Assembly (NCBI RefSeq): GCF_014192395.1
Contig: NZ_JACHXW010000006.1
Location: 248,001 to 312,000, forward strand
Direction of reading: 5' to 3'
Length of the DNA: 64,000 nt
Source: Paenibacillus endophyticus
GTDB taxonomy: Bacteria; Bacillota; Bacilli; Paenibacillales; Paenibacillaceae
The notes under the pieces are model-generated. The model made no database searches. It saw nothing but the letters and a program-made list of their open reading frames with translations, and was not told where the DNA came from. Numbering within the stretch: position 1 is the stretch's first letter; each line of letters starts with the position of its first letter. Below are positions 42,838 through 51,745 of this stretch, piece after piece. Both the position numbers and the translations under genes were made by a program.

Positions 42838-43003
42838 TAGGGCCGCGTTGTACTTCATGCAATAGAAATGGAACATTTAACGGATATTCAAGCCTACCCT
42901 GTAGTTTGTGCAACAGTTTGACTACAAATTGTACTTAAAAACAGAGAGGAGCAGCATTTTGTTGTACATTTTACAATGTAGGTCGGCAGCAAAGCATCCA
43001 TGT

Positions 43004-43040
43004 AAGGTTTCTATTGCACAAAGTGCAATGGAAGCCTTTT
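43004..43040 (+). terminator. Terminator upstream of the 79-bp repeats
   Basis: GGTTTCTATTGCAC / GTGCAATGGAAGCC stem with AAA loop and a T6 run. It would isolate the metallochaperone promoter from upstream transcription. Confidence 0.8.
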
Positions 43041-43061
43041 TTATGTGGAGAGGTAAGCAGA

Positions 43062-43266
43062 ATTCTTACAATCGTGCCACGAGGAGTACGATATCGCTGT
43101 ATAATAGCAGCTTTATTTGTGCCGGGAGTTACGCATCAGTATTCTTGCAAGCGTGCCACGAGGAGTACGAAATCGCTCTATAGTAGCAGCCTTATTTGTG
43201 CCGGGAGTTACGCATCAGTATTCTTGCAAGCGTGCCACAAGGAGTACGAAATCGCTCTATAATAGA
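43062..43266. repeat. 79-bp tandem repeat, about 2.6 copies
   Basis: Units start at 43062, 43141 and 43220 (the last is partial). Each contains CGTGCCACGAGGAGTACGA, then ATCGCT and a TATAAT/TATAGT box followed by AG. The first two units also share GTGCCGGGAGTTACGCATCAGT. Only a few substitutions separate the copies, so the array is recent. Confidence 0.9.
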
Positions 43267-43302
43267 AGAGAAGCATACAATCTCCGTATTTAAAAGATGA
43301 AT

Positions 43303-43325
43303 GAGCGTAACTATTACGATATAAT
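43303..43325 (+). promoter_or_regulatory. Zur box overlapping a -10 element
   Basis: CGTAACTATTACGAT matches the core of the Bacillus Zur box (TCGTAATNATTACGA) at nearly every position. It overlaps TATAAT at 43320-43325. Zinc-bound Zur here would block transcription of the GTPase gene, giving expression under zinc limitation. Confidence 0.65.
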
Positions 43326-43374
43326 AGTAGCAATTATGATTTTTTCAAAATACAGACATACAGGAGACATTACG

Positions 43375-44481
43375 ATGAGGAAGCATGAAAAGCATATACC
43401 GATACATTTGTTGTCAGGCTTTCTTGGGAGCGGGAAGACGACGCTGCTGAGACGTTTGCTGGATTATTATACGGCACAGGGCAAGAAGCCGGCTGTTATT
43501 ATGAATGAGCTTGGCGACATTAATCTTGACGGTCAGCTGGTGGGCGACGAGGTGCCGATGGCCGAGATGCTAAGCGGCTGCATTTGCTGCACGATGCGCG
43601 GCGATCTTGGGGTAGAGATCAGCATGCTAGTCAAGGAGCATCAGCCGGATGTCATATTTATTGAATCGACGGGAGCGGCGAATCCCATGGAGACGCTGGA
43701 CGGGGTAACGGAAGCAGCGATGTATCAAGCAATCGATCTGCGAAGCGTCGTTACGGTCGTTGACGGCCCCGAGCTGCTTGCCCGCAGCCGAGACGGCAAA
43801 GGTCGCACGTTCAAGCTGATGCTGGAGCAAATACGCTGCGCGACTGTGCTGCTTATCAATAAAGTAGATAGGCTGGAGCCGGAGCAGCTTGTTGAAGCCC
43901 AGCAGCAGCTCCGGGAGCTTAATGCTCATGCGCAAATCATCGCGACCGTTCGCTGCGCGATCGACGATTGGAGCTGGCTGGAGGCAGCTGATCATAGCTC
44001 AGCCCCGCCAAGCAACCATATGGTTGAAGGCACAACCATTAACGAGGGAGCGGCTTGCTCGGTTAATGGCTGTACGGCCGACCACCATCATGCCGGCCAT
44101 CAAGCCGATCACCATGCCGACCACCATCATGCCGACGGCCATCAACCCGACCATCATGACCAGCATCACTCGCATGACCATGTTATGGTCGTGACTTATT
44201 ATTGGCAGAAACCAGTGAACAGCGAAGCCTTTGAGGCTTTGCTGCAGCGACTGCCTGCAAACATTTATCGGGCCAAAGGAATCGTTACGTTCACGGATGC
44301 GCCAAGCCGATTTCTATTTCAATACGCCTATAAGGAATCCGATTTCATGAGAATTGATCCGCAGGGCCATGTCAATGACGTAGCCGTATTTATCGGGGAG
44401 CATTTCTCCAAGGAGTGGCTGCTGAACGAGCTGAAGCAGCTCGAGCAGGAAGCTGCTTCAACTCCCGGTGGACTCCTGTAG
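43375..44481 (+). CDS. COG0523 (CobW-like) GTPase metallochaperone, zinc-responsive (ZagA/YciC-like)
   Basis: About 368 residues. The N-terminal G domain has Walker A GFLGSGKTT, the metal-binding CxCC motif GCICCTM (Cys69, 71, 72), ESTG and NKVD. A long His/Asp-rich linker (about 235-275, many HH and DHH repeats) follows, then a C-terminal CobW_C domain. Members deliver zinc to client enzymes when zinc is scarce. The Zur box upstream strongly supports zinc rather than cobalt. AGGAG 8 bases ahead sets the ATG at 43375. Confidence 0.92.
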   Translation: MRKHEKHIPIHLLSGFLGSGKTTLLRRLLDYYTAQGKKPAVIMNELGDINLDGQLVGDEVPMAEMLSGCICCTMRGDLGVEISMLVKEHQPDVIFIESTGAANPMETLDGVTEAAMYQAIDLRSVVTVVDGPELLARSRDGKGRTFKLMLEQIRCATVLLINKVDRLEPEQLVEAQQQLRELNAHAQIIATVRCAIDDWSWLEAADHSSAPPSNHMVEGTTINEGAACSVNGCTADHHHAGHQADHHADHHHADGHQPDHHDQHHSHDHVMVVTYYWQKPVNSEAFEALLQRLPANIYRAKGIVTFTDAPSRFLFQYAYKESDFMRIDPQGHVNDVAVFIGEHFSKEWLLNELKQLEQEAASTPGGLL

Positions 44482-44599
44482 GAATCTGTCGAAATCTGCT
44501 GCTTTCATGTCTATCCACGTGCTGGCTTGGGCAAAATAATCCAGAGGGGACTTCCGTAGTCCTTGCATCACGATTGCAATGGAAAGGTGTGGCTGCAGT

Positions 44600-45133
44600 A
44601 TGTTTAAAAAATGGTTTATTCCGATTGTATCGCTGGCTGTTCTGTTTTCGGCTGCTCCCGTCTGGGCTTCGAAGTCGCTATCGGCTTTGCCAACTGGATT
44701 ATTGATGGCCCAGCATCCCAAAGAATCCGATATGGATCAGGAGCATAAGCATGGCAAAGGGAAAATGACGCGCAAGGACTTTGAAGCTTATCGGCTCGAG
44801 AAGCTGAAGGAAATAGCAACCTACTTCGGCATACAAGCCGAAGGTAAAACCGCCGAGCAGCTGAAGAAGGAAGTCGAAGCCGCGAAGCTTGCCAATAAGG
44901 ATAAATGGGAAGCGTTCAAGGCAGAGCATCAAGCAAAGAGGCTTGAGCATTTGCGCGACATTGCCAAAGAGCATGGCATCCAAACGGAGGGCAAGACGTC
45001 TGACCAGCTGCGCGAGGAGCTCTACAAGCTGCATGGCGGCAAAGGAAAACGTCCGCATCGCCTTGAGGATCATGATCGTGCGAACCAAGAAAATAACGAA
45101 AAGCAGCAGAAGGACAAGCAAAGTCAGGTATAA
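44600..45133 (+). CDS. Secreted small protein with a duplicated helical motif, function unknown
   Basis: About 177 residues. Signal peptide at about 1-23 (MFKKWFIPIVSLAVLFSAAP, cleavage near VWA). A short His/Lys segment, EHKHGKGK, is followed by two copies of a motif of about 30 residues (LKEIATYFGIQAEGKTAEQL and LRDIAKEHGIQTEGKTSDQL). The tail is Lys/Asn/Gln-rich. It lies 118 bases after the zinc GTPase gene and may share its control. Family not recognised. The ATG at 44600 follows AAAGGTG. Confidence 0.75.
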   Translation: MFKKWFIPIVSLAVLFSAAPVWASKSLSALPTGLLMAQHPKESDMDQEHKHGKGKMTRKDFEAYRLEKLKEIATYFGIQAEGKTAEQLKKEVEAAKLANKDKWEAFKAEHQAKRLEHLRDIAKEHGIQTEGKTSDQLREELYKLHGGKGKRPHRLEDHDRANQENNEKQQKDKQSQV

Positions 45134-45188
45134 GCCCATTCGCGAGGCGTTCTAGCCTTCGTTTTGGCGGTGAATACACAGCACAGTT

Positions 45189-45224
45189 AAAGGGGTCCAG
45201 CCTACGGGCGAGACCTCTTTTTCC
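45189..45224 (+). terminator. Probable terminator after the secreted protein gene
   Basis: GGGGTC pairs with GACCTC (one G-U pair) and is followed by TTTTT. A moderate stem. Confidence 0.5.
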
Positions 45225-45392
45225 TGTTCCGATTGATATGCTTTAACAGGCAAGCCTGCCTTCGAAATCCATGTGGAATTAATTACCTTGTATTTTGAAA
45301 TGGAATCGGTCAACGGACTCTTGCAAAATCGAAATATGCGGAAAATAGTAGTTTTATGTCGAATTATATAGGGTAAATATCCTAATTTTTCA

Positions 45393-45422
45393 TTGTGTTT
45401 GCTCTGAACTGTCAAGTATACT
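45393..45422 (+). promoter_or_regulatory. Possible promoter of the GGDEF-EAL gene
   Basis: TTGTGT (45393), 18-base spacer, TATACT (45417). The rest of 45225-45492 shows no gene. Confidence 0.35.
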
Positions 45423-45492
45423 AGAACCACATCATAAATTGACAAATTTCGTCGATTTTGCTTTCTCAGACAACAAGGGGCTGACATATATT

Positions 45493-47982
45493 ATGAGGAA
45501 GATTAGGCTAAGCATCGCACAGAAGCTAATATATTCATTTGGCCTTCTAGTCCTTCTCTCGTTCGGACTTCTAGTATTCGCCCACCTCGTTAAGCTATAT
45601 CACTCCAATCTCCGCGAAAGCGAGCTTCAAGCACAAACAGAATCGATGGCTTATATTAATCCTTTCGCTAGAACGATGGACGAAACGACGACACTGCTCG
45701 AAACGCTCGAAGCCTGCTTGCTCGAGCTCAAAAAGAATCAATTCCACAATCGTGAAAATGCGATAACCTTGCTGAAGGAGGTTCTTGCGGATAATCCCGA
45801 GCTGCTGGGTGTATACACGTTATGGGAGCCGAACGCCTTCGATGGCAATGACGCTAATAATAGAAATAAGAACAGCTATGATGACGCAACGGGCCGTTTT
45901 ATTCCTTATGTGGTTCGTGAGAATGAATCGATAAACGTATTCGCAATCGAAAATTACGATGATAAAGAAAAGGGAATGTTCTATCAGCTTCCAAAATTGA
46001 CGAAGTCATTCACCCTTTTAGAGCCGTATATCTATGAGATTAACGGACAGTCGACGTGGATGACATCGCTCGTACTGCCGCTGCTGGACGAGCAAGGCCG
46101 GTTTCTAGGCATCGTGGGGGCAGATATATCGCTGGACTCGCTGCAGAAGCAAATCGAAAAGTTTCACCCGCTCGGCGGCTACGCCACGATTGTTACGACG
46201 GAGAACCGTTATTTGGTGAATGGAAGAAGTGCTTCGCTCATCAATACGCCTTATCAGCTCTGGTCAACTAACGATGAGCTGGAGGCGATGAAGGGGACGT
46301 CGTCGCGAATTGCCTATACGTCCGACCCGAGTGAGAGCGGAACGGTACTGCGCATGTTTTATCCGATTCTGATCCACAATGTGCTTTGGCATATTGAGAC
46401 CGTCATACCCAAGAAAAAAATGTTGCCTAATTATTATAGCAGCTTATGGGAGTCTATTTTAATTACAAGCGTAGCGCTGCTCTTTATGGCTGCAGCCATG
46501 GCTTTCCTCGTTCGCAAAATCATTTTGGTCAATATCCATAAGGTGGTGCGGGCAACCTCGGCATTCGCGGCCGGGAGCGGAGAGCAGCGGCTGAATATAC
46601 ATACGAATGACGAGTTTGAATTTATGGCGCTCCATTTCAACAATATGCTGACGCAGCGCAAGGAAGCCGAGCGGGTTATTGAGTATCAATCAACCCATGA
46701 TTTATTGACGGGCTTGCCTAACCGCTACGCCTATCACTGTTATATGGATGAGCAATCGACCCAAAACCGGCATCAAGATAGCCATTACGCACTCCTTTTC
46801 ATTGATCTCGACCGCTTCAAAATGATTAACGATACGCTTGATCATGCGATGGGAGACCAACTGCTCAAGCAGATGGCTGATCGAATAGTTAATGCGGTTG
46901 GCGCTGCTGGCCGTGTATTCCGCTTCGGCGGGGACGAGTATATCGCACTTCTGGAGGACGTACCGCATCTACACTTAGCCGCGCATACGGCCGATGCGAT
47001 TTTGAAGACGATTTCTGCGCCGATTCAGTTGAAGGACCGTATGTTCTACATCACGGCAAGCATCGGAATTAGCATACAGCATGAATGGACGCCGGCTGCG
47101 GCAGATCAGCTCATTAAAGAAGCCGATATCGCGATGTATGTAGCGAAGAAGGAACACAATACGAGCAAGGTATACACGGCATCTATGAATGATGTGACGA
47201 AGCGGGAGCAGCTGCTCGAGAGCTCCATGTTACAAGCGCTGGAGCTAGGGCAGTTCATGCTTTATTATCAGCCAAAAGTAGAGGTTGCGACCGGCCGGAT
47301 TTACGGGGCAGAGGCATTGATTCGCTGGAGTCATCCGGAGCTAGGCATGGTTTCACCGCTGGATTTCATCCCGATCGCTGAGAAAACGGGATTCATTATT
47401 CCTCTAGGGGAATGGGTGCTTTTTACGGCCTGCCAACAAATGAAGGAATGGGAACGAATGGGGCTGCCGCAGCTCTCAGTGAGCGTGAACATGTCGATGA
47501 TTCAGTTTCAGCAGAAGCAAATCGTCCATACGATCGAGCGCATCCTCACGGAAGCAGGCATTCGGCCGGAGCAGCTTGAGCTGGAAATTACCGAGTCGAT
47601 ATTTATGGACAACGCCGAGCATACCCTCACCATCCTGCACGAGCTGAAGCAGCTTGGCGTCAAGCTGTCGCTTGATGATTTCGGTACCGGGTACTCCTCG
47701 CTCAGCTACCTGCAGAATATCCCGCTGCATACGCTGAAGCTGGATAAATCATTCATTAACGGCATCGTAGATGATTTCAAGAAACAGATGATCTTCAAAT
47801 CCGTCATCGTTATTGCCCATAATTTGAATTTAAACGTGGTAACAGAAGGCGTGGAAACGCAGGAAGAGCTGGAAATCATTTGCGGTCATCAATGCGACGC
47901 CATACAAGGCTACATTTACAGCCCGCCAGTGCCGGCGGAAAGATTCGCGCAGTTATTTATAGAACATAATAAGAATGGTTAA
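45493..47982 (+). CDS. Membrane GGDEF-EAL cyclic-di-GMP enzyme with extracellular Cache sensor
   Basis: About 829 residues. Membrane segments near 12-33 and 320-340 enclose a large dCache-type sensor; a HAMP domain, a GGDEF domain and an EAL domain follow. The GGDEF site reads RFGGDEY (Phe to Tyr at the last position). The EAL domain keeps EALIRW, ELEITES, DDFGTGYSSL, KLDKSFI and EGVE, so phosphodiesterase activity is likely; cyclase activity is possible but not certain. The ATG at 45493 follows AAGGGG. An in-frame TTG at 45439 is part of a TTGACA sequence and not a likely start. Monocistronic. Confidence 0.92.
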   Translation: MRKIRLSIAQKLIYSFGLLVLLSFGLLVFAHLVKLYHSNLRESELQAQTESMAYINPFARTMDETTTLLETLEACLLELKKNQFHNRENAITLLKEVLADNPELLGVYTLWEPNAFDGNDANNRNKNSYDDATGRFIPYVVRENESINVFAIENYDDKEKGMFYQLPKLTKSFTLLEPYIYEINGQSTWMTSLVLPLLDEQGRFLGIVGADISLDSLQKQIEKFHPLGGYATIVTTENRYLVNGRSASLINTPYQLWSTNDELEAMKGTSSRIAYTSDPSESGTVLRMFYPILIHNVLWHIETVIPKKKMLPNYYSSLWESILITSVALLFMAAAMAFLVRKIILVNIHKVVRATSAFAAGSGEQRLNIHTNDEFEFMALHFNNMLTQRKEAERVIEYQSTHDLLTGLPNRYAYHCYMDEQSTQNRHQDSHYALLFIDLDRFKMINDTLDHAMGDQLLKQMADRIVNAVGAAGRVFRFGGDEYIALLEDVPHLHLAAHTADAILKTISAPIQLKDRMFYITASIGISIQHEWTPAAADQLIKEADIAMYVAKKEHNTSKVYTASMNDVTKREQLLESSMLQALELGQFMLYYQPKVEVATGRIYGAEALIRWSHPELGMVSPLDFIPIAEKTGFIIPLGEWVLFTACQQMKEWERMGLPQLSVSVNMSMIQFQQKQIVHTIERILTEAGIRPEQLELEITESIFMDNAEHTLTILHELKQLGVKLSLDDFGTGYSSLSYLQNIPLHTLKLDKSFINGIVDDFKKQMIFKSVIVIAHNLNLNVVTEGVETQEELEIICGHQCDAIQGYIYSPPVPAERFAQLFIEHNKNG

Positions 47983-47988
47983 TAAGGC

Positions 47989-48021
47989 ACCGCCTCTCAT
48001 TTCGAATGGAGGCGGTTTTTC
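47989..48021 (+). terminator. Terminator after the GGDEF-EAL gene
   Basis: ACCGCCTC / GAGGCGGT 8-bp stem followed by TTTTT. Confidence 0.9.
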
Positions 48022-48140
48022 TATTGATACAGGCATACAAATCGTTTGATAAAATAGTTTTAGGCGGAAGCTGTTACAAAATGCGCAAATGCATCGTCTT
48101 CCTTATAGCTTGAGCAAGAAAAGGTGAGGGGGTAAATGGA

Positions 48141-48668
48141 ATGGAACATTCGGCGCCGGAATTGTTTCGCGAACAATTTAATCAGCACTATCCTACGGTC
48201 AGGAGAAAACTGCTTGCTCTTATTCGCGATGAAACAACAGCCGAGGATCTTGCGCAGGAAACCTTTTTAAGGCTATATCGCAAACCTCCAGACAATCCAG
48301 AAGCGATTGGGGCATGGCTTCACCGTGTATTAACGAGGCTTGCCTATGATTATATGGATAAGAAGGCGCGGGAACGCGCATTGAATCAGAAACAGGAGCA
48401 AAGCATGCTGGCAGAACCGCAAGCGATGCAGTCAGGCGAGCAGCAAGCGCTCGACAAGGATGAGCAAGAGCAGCTTCGAAGCTGGCTCGATATGCTGCCT
48501 GAACGCGATAAGCAGATGCTGCTGCTCCGTTATGAAGGATACAGCTATGCCGAGATTGCGGAGCAGCTGCAACTGCGACAGCCCCAAGTAGGGACAATGC
48601 TACGAAGAGCGGGTGAGCGGCTGAAGCGGCGTGCCCAGCACGCGGAGAGTGTTTATTCGCAGAAGTAA
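48141..48668 (+). CDS. ECF-type RNA polymerase sigma factor
   Basis: 175 residues. Region 2 includes DETTAEDLAQETFLRLYRKP; region 4 has LPERDKQMLLLRYEGYSYAE, then the helix-turn-helix IAEQLQLRQPQVGTMLRRA. It directs polymerase to stress-type promoters. It is encoded just ahead of a membrane protein with anti-sigma layout and an ABC exporter, so it probably regulates the operon itself. I could not identify its cognate promoter. Confidence 0.9.
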   Translation: MEHSAPELFREQFNQHYPTVRRKLLALIRDETTAEDLAQETFLRLYRKPPDNPEAIGAWLHRVLTRLAYDYMDKKARERALNQKQEQSMLAEPQAMQSGEQQALDKDEQEQLRSWLDMLPERDKQMLLLRYEGYSYAEIAEQLQLRQPQVGTMLRRAGERLKRRAQHAESVYSQK

Positions 48669-48705
48669 CACGGCTAAGATAAAAACCTTTTAGGAGGAGT
48701 GCAGA

Positions 48706-49890
48706 ATGACAAGCAATGAAGGCTTGAATAAAAAAGAGCAGGAACAGCTATCTGCTGCATGGGCGCGGCTGGAGGAGGAATTGCAGCATACGGAGCAATC
48801 GCCGTTGTGGCAGCAATGGGAAGCGCAGGCATCAAGCAGCGATGAGGAGCATTCAAAGGAAACAACCCTCTTCTCGGCGCAAGCCTCTCGCGAGTCTCGT
48901 GCTGTAAGCGATGAAGCCAAGCTTCATTCTCAAACGAACAACGTGCCGCTTGGAAGAGCGCATGCTTCGCGGAATGAATCGATTGGCAACCCGAGTAGGA
49001 GCGGAATGGTAAATCGTTGGCTGAGAAGAAACAAGGGTAAAACGGTCGCCGCATGCGCTGCCGCTTTCATTACGGTTATGATTGCTCTGCCTACGACCAA
49101 TGAGGCGCTGGCAGCTTGGCTCAATACGTTCCGCATGGATAACGTGATGGTCGTAAACGAGAATGATCTAGAGTCGCTAATGTACAGCTTTGTTGGCGAA
49201 GGAGAGGCGCTGGAGCAGAATAACCGGTTCGGCAGCTTCGAGAGGAAGTCAGAAGGAAGCTTTGGCGAGCTCACCGCTGAGCAAGCAGCTGAAAGGCTTG
49301 GTTTTCCGATACCGGCGATTAGCGTTTCAGAGGATCAGCAGATCGATATTTCCTCAACGGCAGCCCAAACCTTTGTTTTCCGGCTGAACGTAGAAGAAAT
49401 TAACGGAGCGATGAGGCGCCTCGGGGCGGATAAGCTGCTGCCTGAATCAGTGGATGGCAAGGCCATCACCTTCCAGGCGGGGCAAGCGGTAAATATTGCT
49501 TACCGCCAGATAGAAGAAGGAAATTCGAAGCAAAGCGTACATGTATCCTATATGAAGGCGCCAAGCATTGACGTAGATTCGTCGGTCGACGTGAAGGATG
49601 CGTATGAAGCGATTATTCGTTTCCCGGCGCTGCCCGATCATTTGCGTAACTCGCTTCAACAGGCTGTCAATCTGGAGAATGGCGAGCTTCCTATGCCGGT
49701 TATTTCGAATCAAGCAGCAGAGAAGATTGCCGTCAAGGGAGTTGACGTTTATTTGGAGGAGCCGAATGCAGGACAATCCAGCGTGAACGCCATATGGCTG
49801 CAGGACGGCATGATTACGAATGCATACTTCAGTGGCTACACGGACAAACAACAAATCGTTGCGATGGTGTCGGAGCTGATTCACTCATGA
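48706..49890 (+). CDS. Membrane-anchored anti-sigma-type protein
   Basis: 394 residues: a cytoplasmic acidic N-terminus (about 1-110, WARLEEELQ and repeated Glu/Gln), a single membrane segment (about 113-131), and a large extracytoplasmic C-terminal part (about 260 residues) of predicted beta structure resembling the DUF4367 type. The order after an ECF sigma gene and the topology suggest it sequesters the sigma factor and senses envelope stress. Its stop overlaps the ABC ATPase start (ATGA), giving coupled translation. GGAGG precedes the ATG. Confidence 0.8.
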   Translation: MTSNEGLNKKEQEQLSAAWARLEEELQHTEQSPLWQQWEAQASSSDEEHSKETTLFSAQASRESRAVSDEAKLHSQTNNVPLGRAHASRNESIGNPSRSGMVNRWLRRNKGKTVAACAAAFITVMIALPTTNEALAAWLNTFRMDNVMVVNENDLESLMYSFVGEGEALEQNNRFGSFERKSEGSFGELTAEQAAERLGFPIPAISVSEDQQIDISSTAAQTFVFRLNVEEINGAMRRLGADKLLPESVDGKAITFQAGQAVNIAYRQIEEGNSKQSVHVSYMKAPSIDVDSSVDVKDAYEAIIRFPALPDHLRNSLQQAVNLENGELPMPVISNQAAEKIAVKGVDVYLEEPNAGQSSVNAIWLQDGMITNAYFSGYTDKQQIVAMVSELIHS

Positions 49891-50840
49891 GCGGATTTGC
49901 GATTGAAACCAATCAATTAACGAAGGATTACGGCGATGGCCGCGGCTGTCATGGCGTAACGCTAACCATTAGAGAAGGGGAAGCCTTTGGCTTCCTCGGA
50001 CCTAACGGAGCGGGTAAAAGCACGATTGTCAAAATGCTGACGGGACTAATCAAACCAACCTCAGGCAAAGCTCAAATCTATGGCCATGCTTCCGGAACCA
50101 TTGAAGCAAGGCGTAGATTAGGCTATTTGCCTGAGCTTTTTCGGTATCCGGATTGGCTGACCGGCGAAGAGGTGCTTGCTTTTCATGCGAAGCTGTGTGA
50201 ACTGGATAAGGGTGCAGCGAAGCGCCGGATTCAACAGCTGCTTGATGAAGTAGGCATCGGCAGCAGAGGGCGCGATCGGCTTAAAGGCTATTCGAAGGGG
50301 ATGCAGCAGCGGCTTGGGCTTGCATGCGCGCTTCTCGGCGATCCGGATATCGTTTTTCTTGACGAGCCGGCTTCCGCGCTGGATCCCGTTGGCCGGTATG
50401 AGGTTAGGGAACTGCTTGCCAGATTAAGAGGGCAAGGCAAGACGATATTTTTGAATTCGCATTTGCTGGAGGATGTGGAGCAGCTTTGCGATAAGGTTGC
50501 TCTGCTTAATAATGGTCAAGTCTTATTAGAAGGCAAGGTCTGTGAGGTGCTCAGGCAGCAGTCGATTTGGCGATTGCGCGTTAATGGATATACACCCCTC
50601 GCCGCTGAGCGGATTCATCTGATGCTGGGTACGGCCGCTGCAGTCTCGGAAACGGAAGCTGGTGACGGAACGGTATGGATAGAGCTCGAGCTTGAAGATG
50701 ACGAGCAGATCGGATTGATTAATTATTTGCTAATTGAGCTAGGGATGACCATCTATGAAGTCGGTAAAACGCAGTCCAGGCTGGATGAGTGGTTTATGCA
50801 GGCGGTTACGGGCTTGGAGCATAGGGGGGAGCGCAGATGA
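49887..50840 (+). CDS. ABC transporter ATP-binding protein (exporter type)
   Basis: About 317 residues: Walker A GPNGAGKST, signature YSKGMQQRLG, Walker B IVFLDEP, and a C-terminal extension of about 90 residues as in BcrA/CcmA-type exporters. The ATG at 49887 overlaps the preceding stop. It works with the ABC-2 permease encoded next, which overlaps its own stop. The substrate is unknown; antibiotic or envelope-stress export is the usual role in operons with an ECF sigma factor (inference). Confidence 0.92.
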   Translation: MSGFAIETNQLTKDYGDGRGCHGVTLTIREGEAFGFLGPNGAGKSTIVKMLTGLIKPTSGKAQIYGHASGTIEARRRLGYLPELFRYPDWLTGEEVLAFHAKLCELDKGAAKRRIQQLLDEVGIGSRGRDRLKGYSKGMQQRLGLACALLGDPDIVFLDEPASALDPVGRYEVRELLARLRGQGKTIFLNSHLLEDVEQLCDKVALLNNGQVLLEGKVCEVLRQQSIWRLRVNGYTPLAAERIHLMLGTAAAVSETEAGDGTVWIELELEDDEQIGLINYLLIELGMTIYEVGKTQSRLDEWFMQAVTGLEHRGERR

Positions 50841-51706
50841 TCGCGGTTTGGGGATTAACTTGGAAAGAGCTTATACGCAAGCGAGTGACCTTAATGACGC
50901 TCATTATGACGATTCTGTTTTGGATCGCTTATTGGTTTTTGGCCGGCGCGATTGCAGGCGGTGAAGTGCATGTGGTTACGTCGCTGGGCCTGCTTGAGAA
51001 TTTTACACGCAGCGCGATGATTTTGACGCTCGGCTTTTTTTTCGGTGCGTTTGCGGTTGCGTTTCTTGCGATATTCAGCTCCGTCGCCGCGATAACGGGA
51101 GAGGCGGAGACTGGGGTGCTTCAGTCGGTGCTGGCGAGGCCGATCAAGCGATGGAAATGGTTTATGGGCAGATGGCTCGGCTTTGTTAGTTATGTTGCGA
51201 TTTATGCGAGCTTGCTGTATGTTTCACTGCATGTCATTTGCTGGATACATACCGGCGTCTTCTTTCGCTTGGAAGCGCTCCTTCCGTCGCTTGGTTTGTT
51301 TCTTGCTGTTATACCTTTGCTTGTTTCCTTAACGATGGTTGGCTCCTGTTATATCAGTCCGCTGGGCAATGGGATTTGGATGACGATGCTGTACGGGATG
51401 GGCTGGCTTGGCAGCATGATCGGAAGGTTTATGGCAACCGGGCGACTGCATATAAACGGAATGGAGACGTTGGAGACGCTCACCGGTTTAATTAAGCTGG
51501 CGATGCCGGCAGATGCGCTGCAGCAGCGGATGCTGAGCGAGTTGTTCTCCATTTCGGAGCTTAGCGGGCTGTACGACTTGAACAGCGAGCTTAGCTTTTT
51601 TTCGGTAAATGGGGCTGCTTCCAATTCATTATTACTATATAGCGCGGTATACGTAGCGGCGCTGCTGGCGGCGGGGCTGTTGATCATGCGGCGAAAAGAT
51701 TTCTAA
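50837..51706 (+). CDS. ABC-2 type permease
   Basis: 289 residues with about six membrane segments. It begins AVWGLTWKELIRKRVTLMTL, typical of ABC-2 membrane subunits, and ends in a hydrophobic helix plus RRKDF. The start overlaps the ATPase stop (ATGA). Last gene of the sigma/anti-sigma/exporter operon; a bidirectional terminator follows. Confidence 0.88.
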   Translation: MIAVWGLTWKELIRKRVTLMTLIMTILFWIAYWFLAGAIAGGEVHVVTSLGLLENFTRSAMILTLGFFFGAFAVAFLAIFSSVAAITGEAETGVLQSVLARPIKRWKWFMGRWLGFVSYVAIYASLLYVSLHVICWIHTGVFFRLEALLPSLGLFLAVIPLLVSLTMVGSCYISPLGNGIWMTMLYGMGWLGSMIGRFMATGRLHINGMETLETLTGLIKLAMPADALQQRMLSELFSISELSGLYDLNSELSFFSVNGAASNSLLLYSAVYVAALLAAGLLIMRRKDF

Positions 51707-51709
51707 AGA

Positions 51710-51745
51710 AAACTGCCTCTCATAGGACGGAGGCAGTCTTTTTAT
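51710..51745. terminator. Bidirectional terminator
   Basis: AAAACTGCCTC / GAGGCAGTcTTTTT stem between converging genes, with A run on one side and T run on the other. Confidence 0.85.

Larger units (their letters stand above)
42838..43374. other. Non-coding region before the metallochaperone gene
   Basis: Contains a terminator (about 43004-43040), a 79-bp tandem repeat (43062-43266) and a Zur-box/promoter (43303-43325). Short frames across the repeat repeat themselves every copy and have no coding signature. Confidence 0.5.

Noticed and set aside
42908-43262. Two frames spanning the 79-bp repeats
   Set aside because: The translation simply repeats with the DNA, lacks a ribosome binding site and crosses a terminator.
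43062-43266. Regular repeats resembling a CRISPR array
   Set aside because: The units are contiguous 79-bp tandem copies without unique spacers, and no cas genes are nearby.
43999-44181. Met/Val/Gly-rich minus-strand frame
   Set aside because: It is the antisense of the His/Asp-rich linker of the zinc GTPase.
45439-45492. Upstream TTG start for the GGDEF-EAL protein
   Set aside because: The TTG is part of a TTGACA sequence without a ribosome binding site; the ATG at 45493 has AAGGGG and starts at the membrane anchor.
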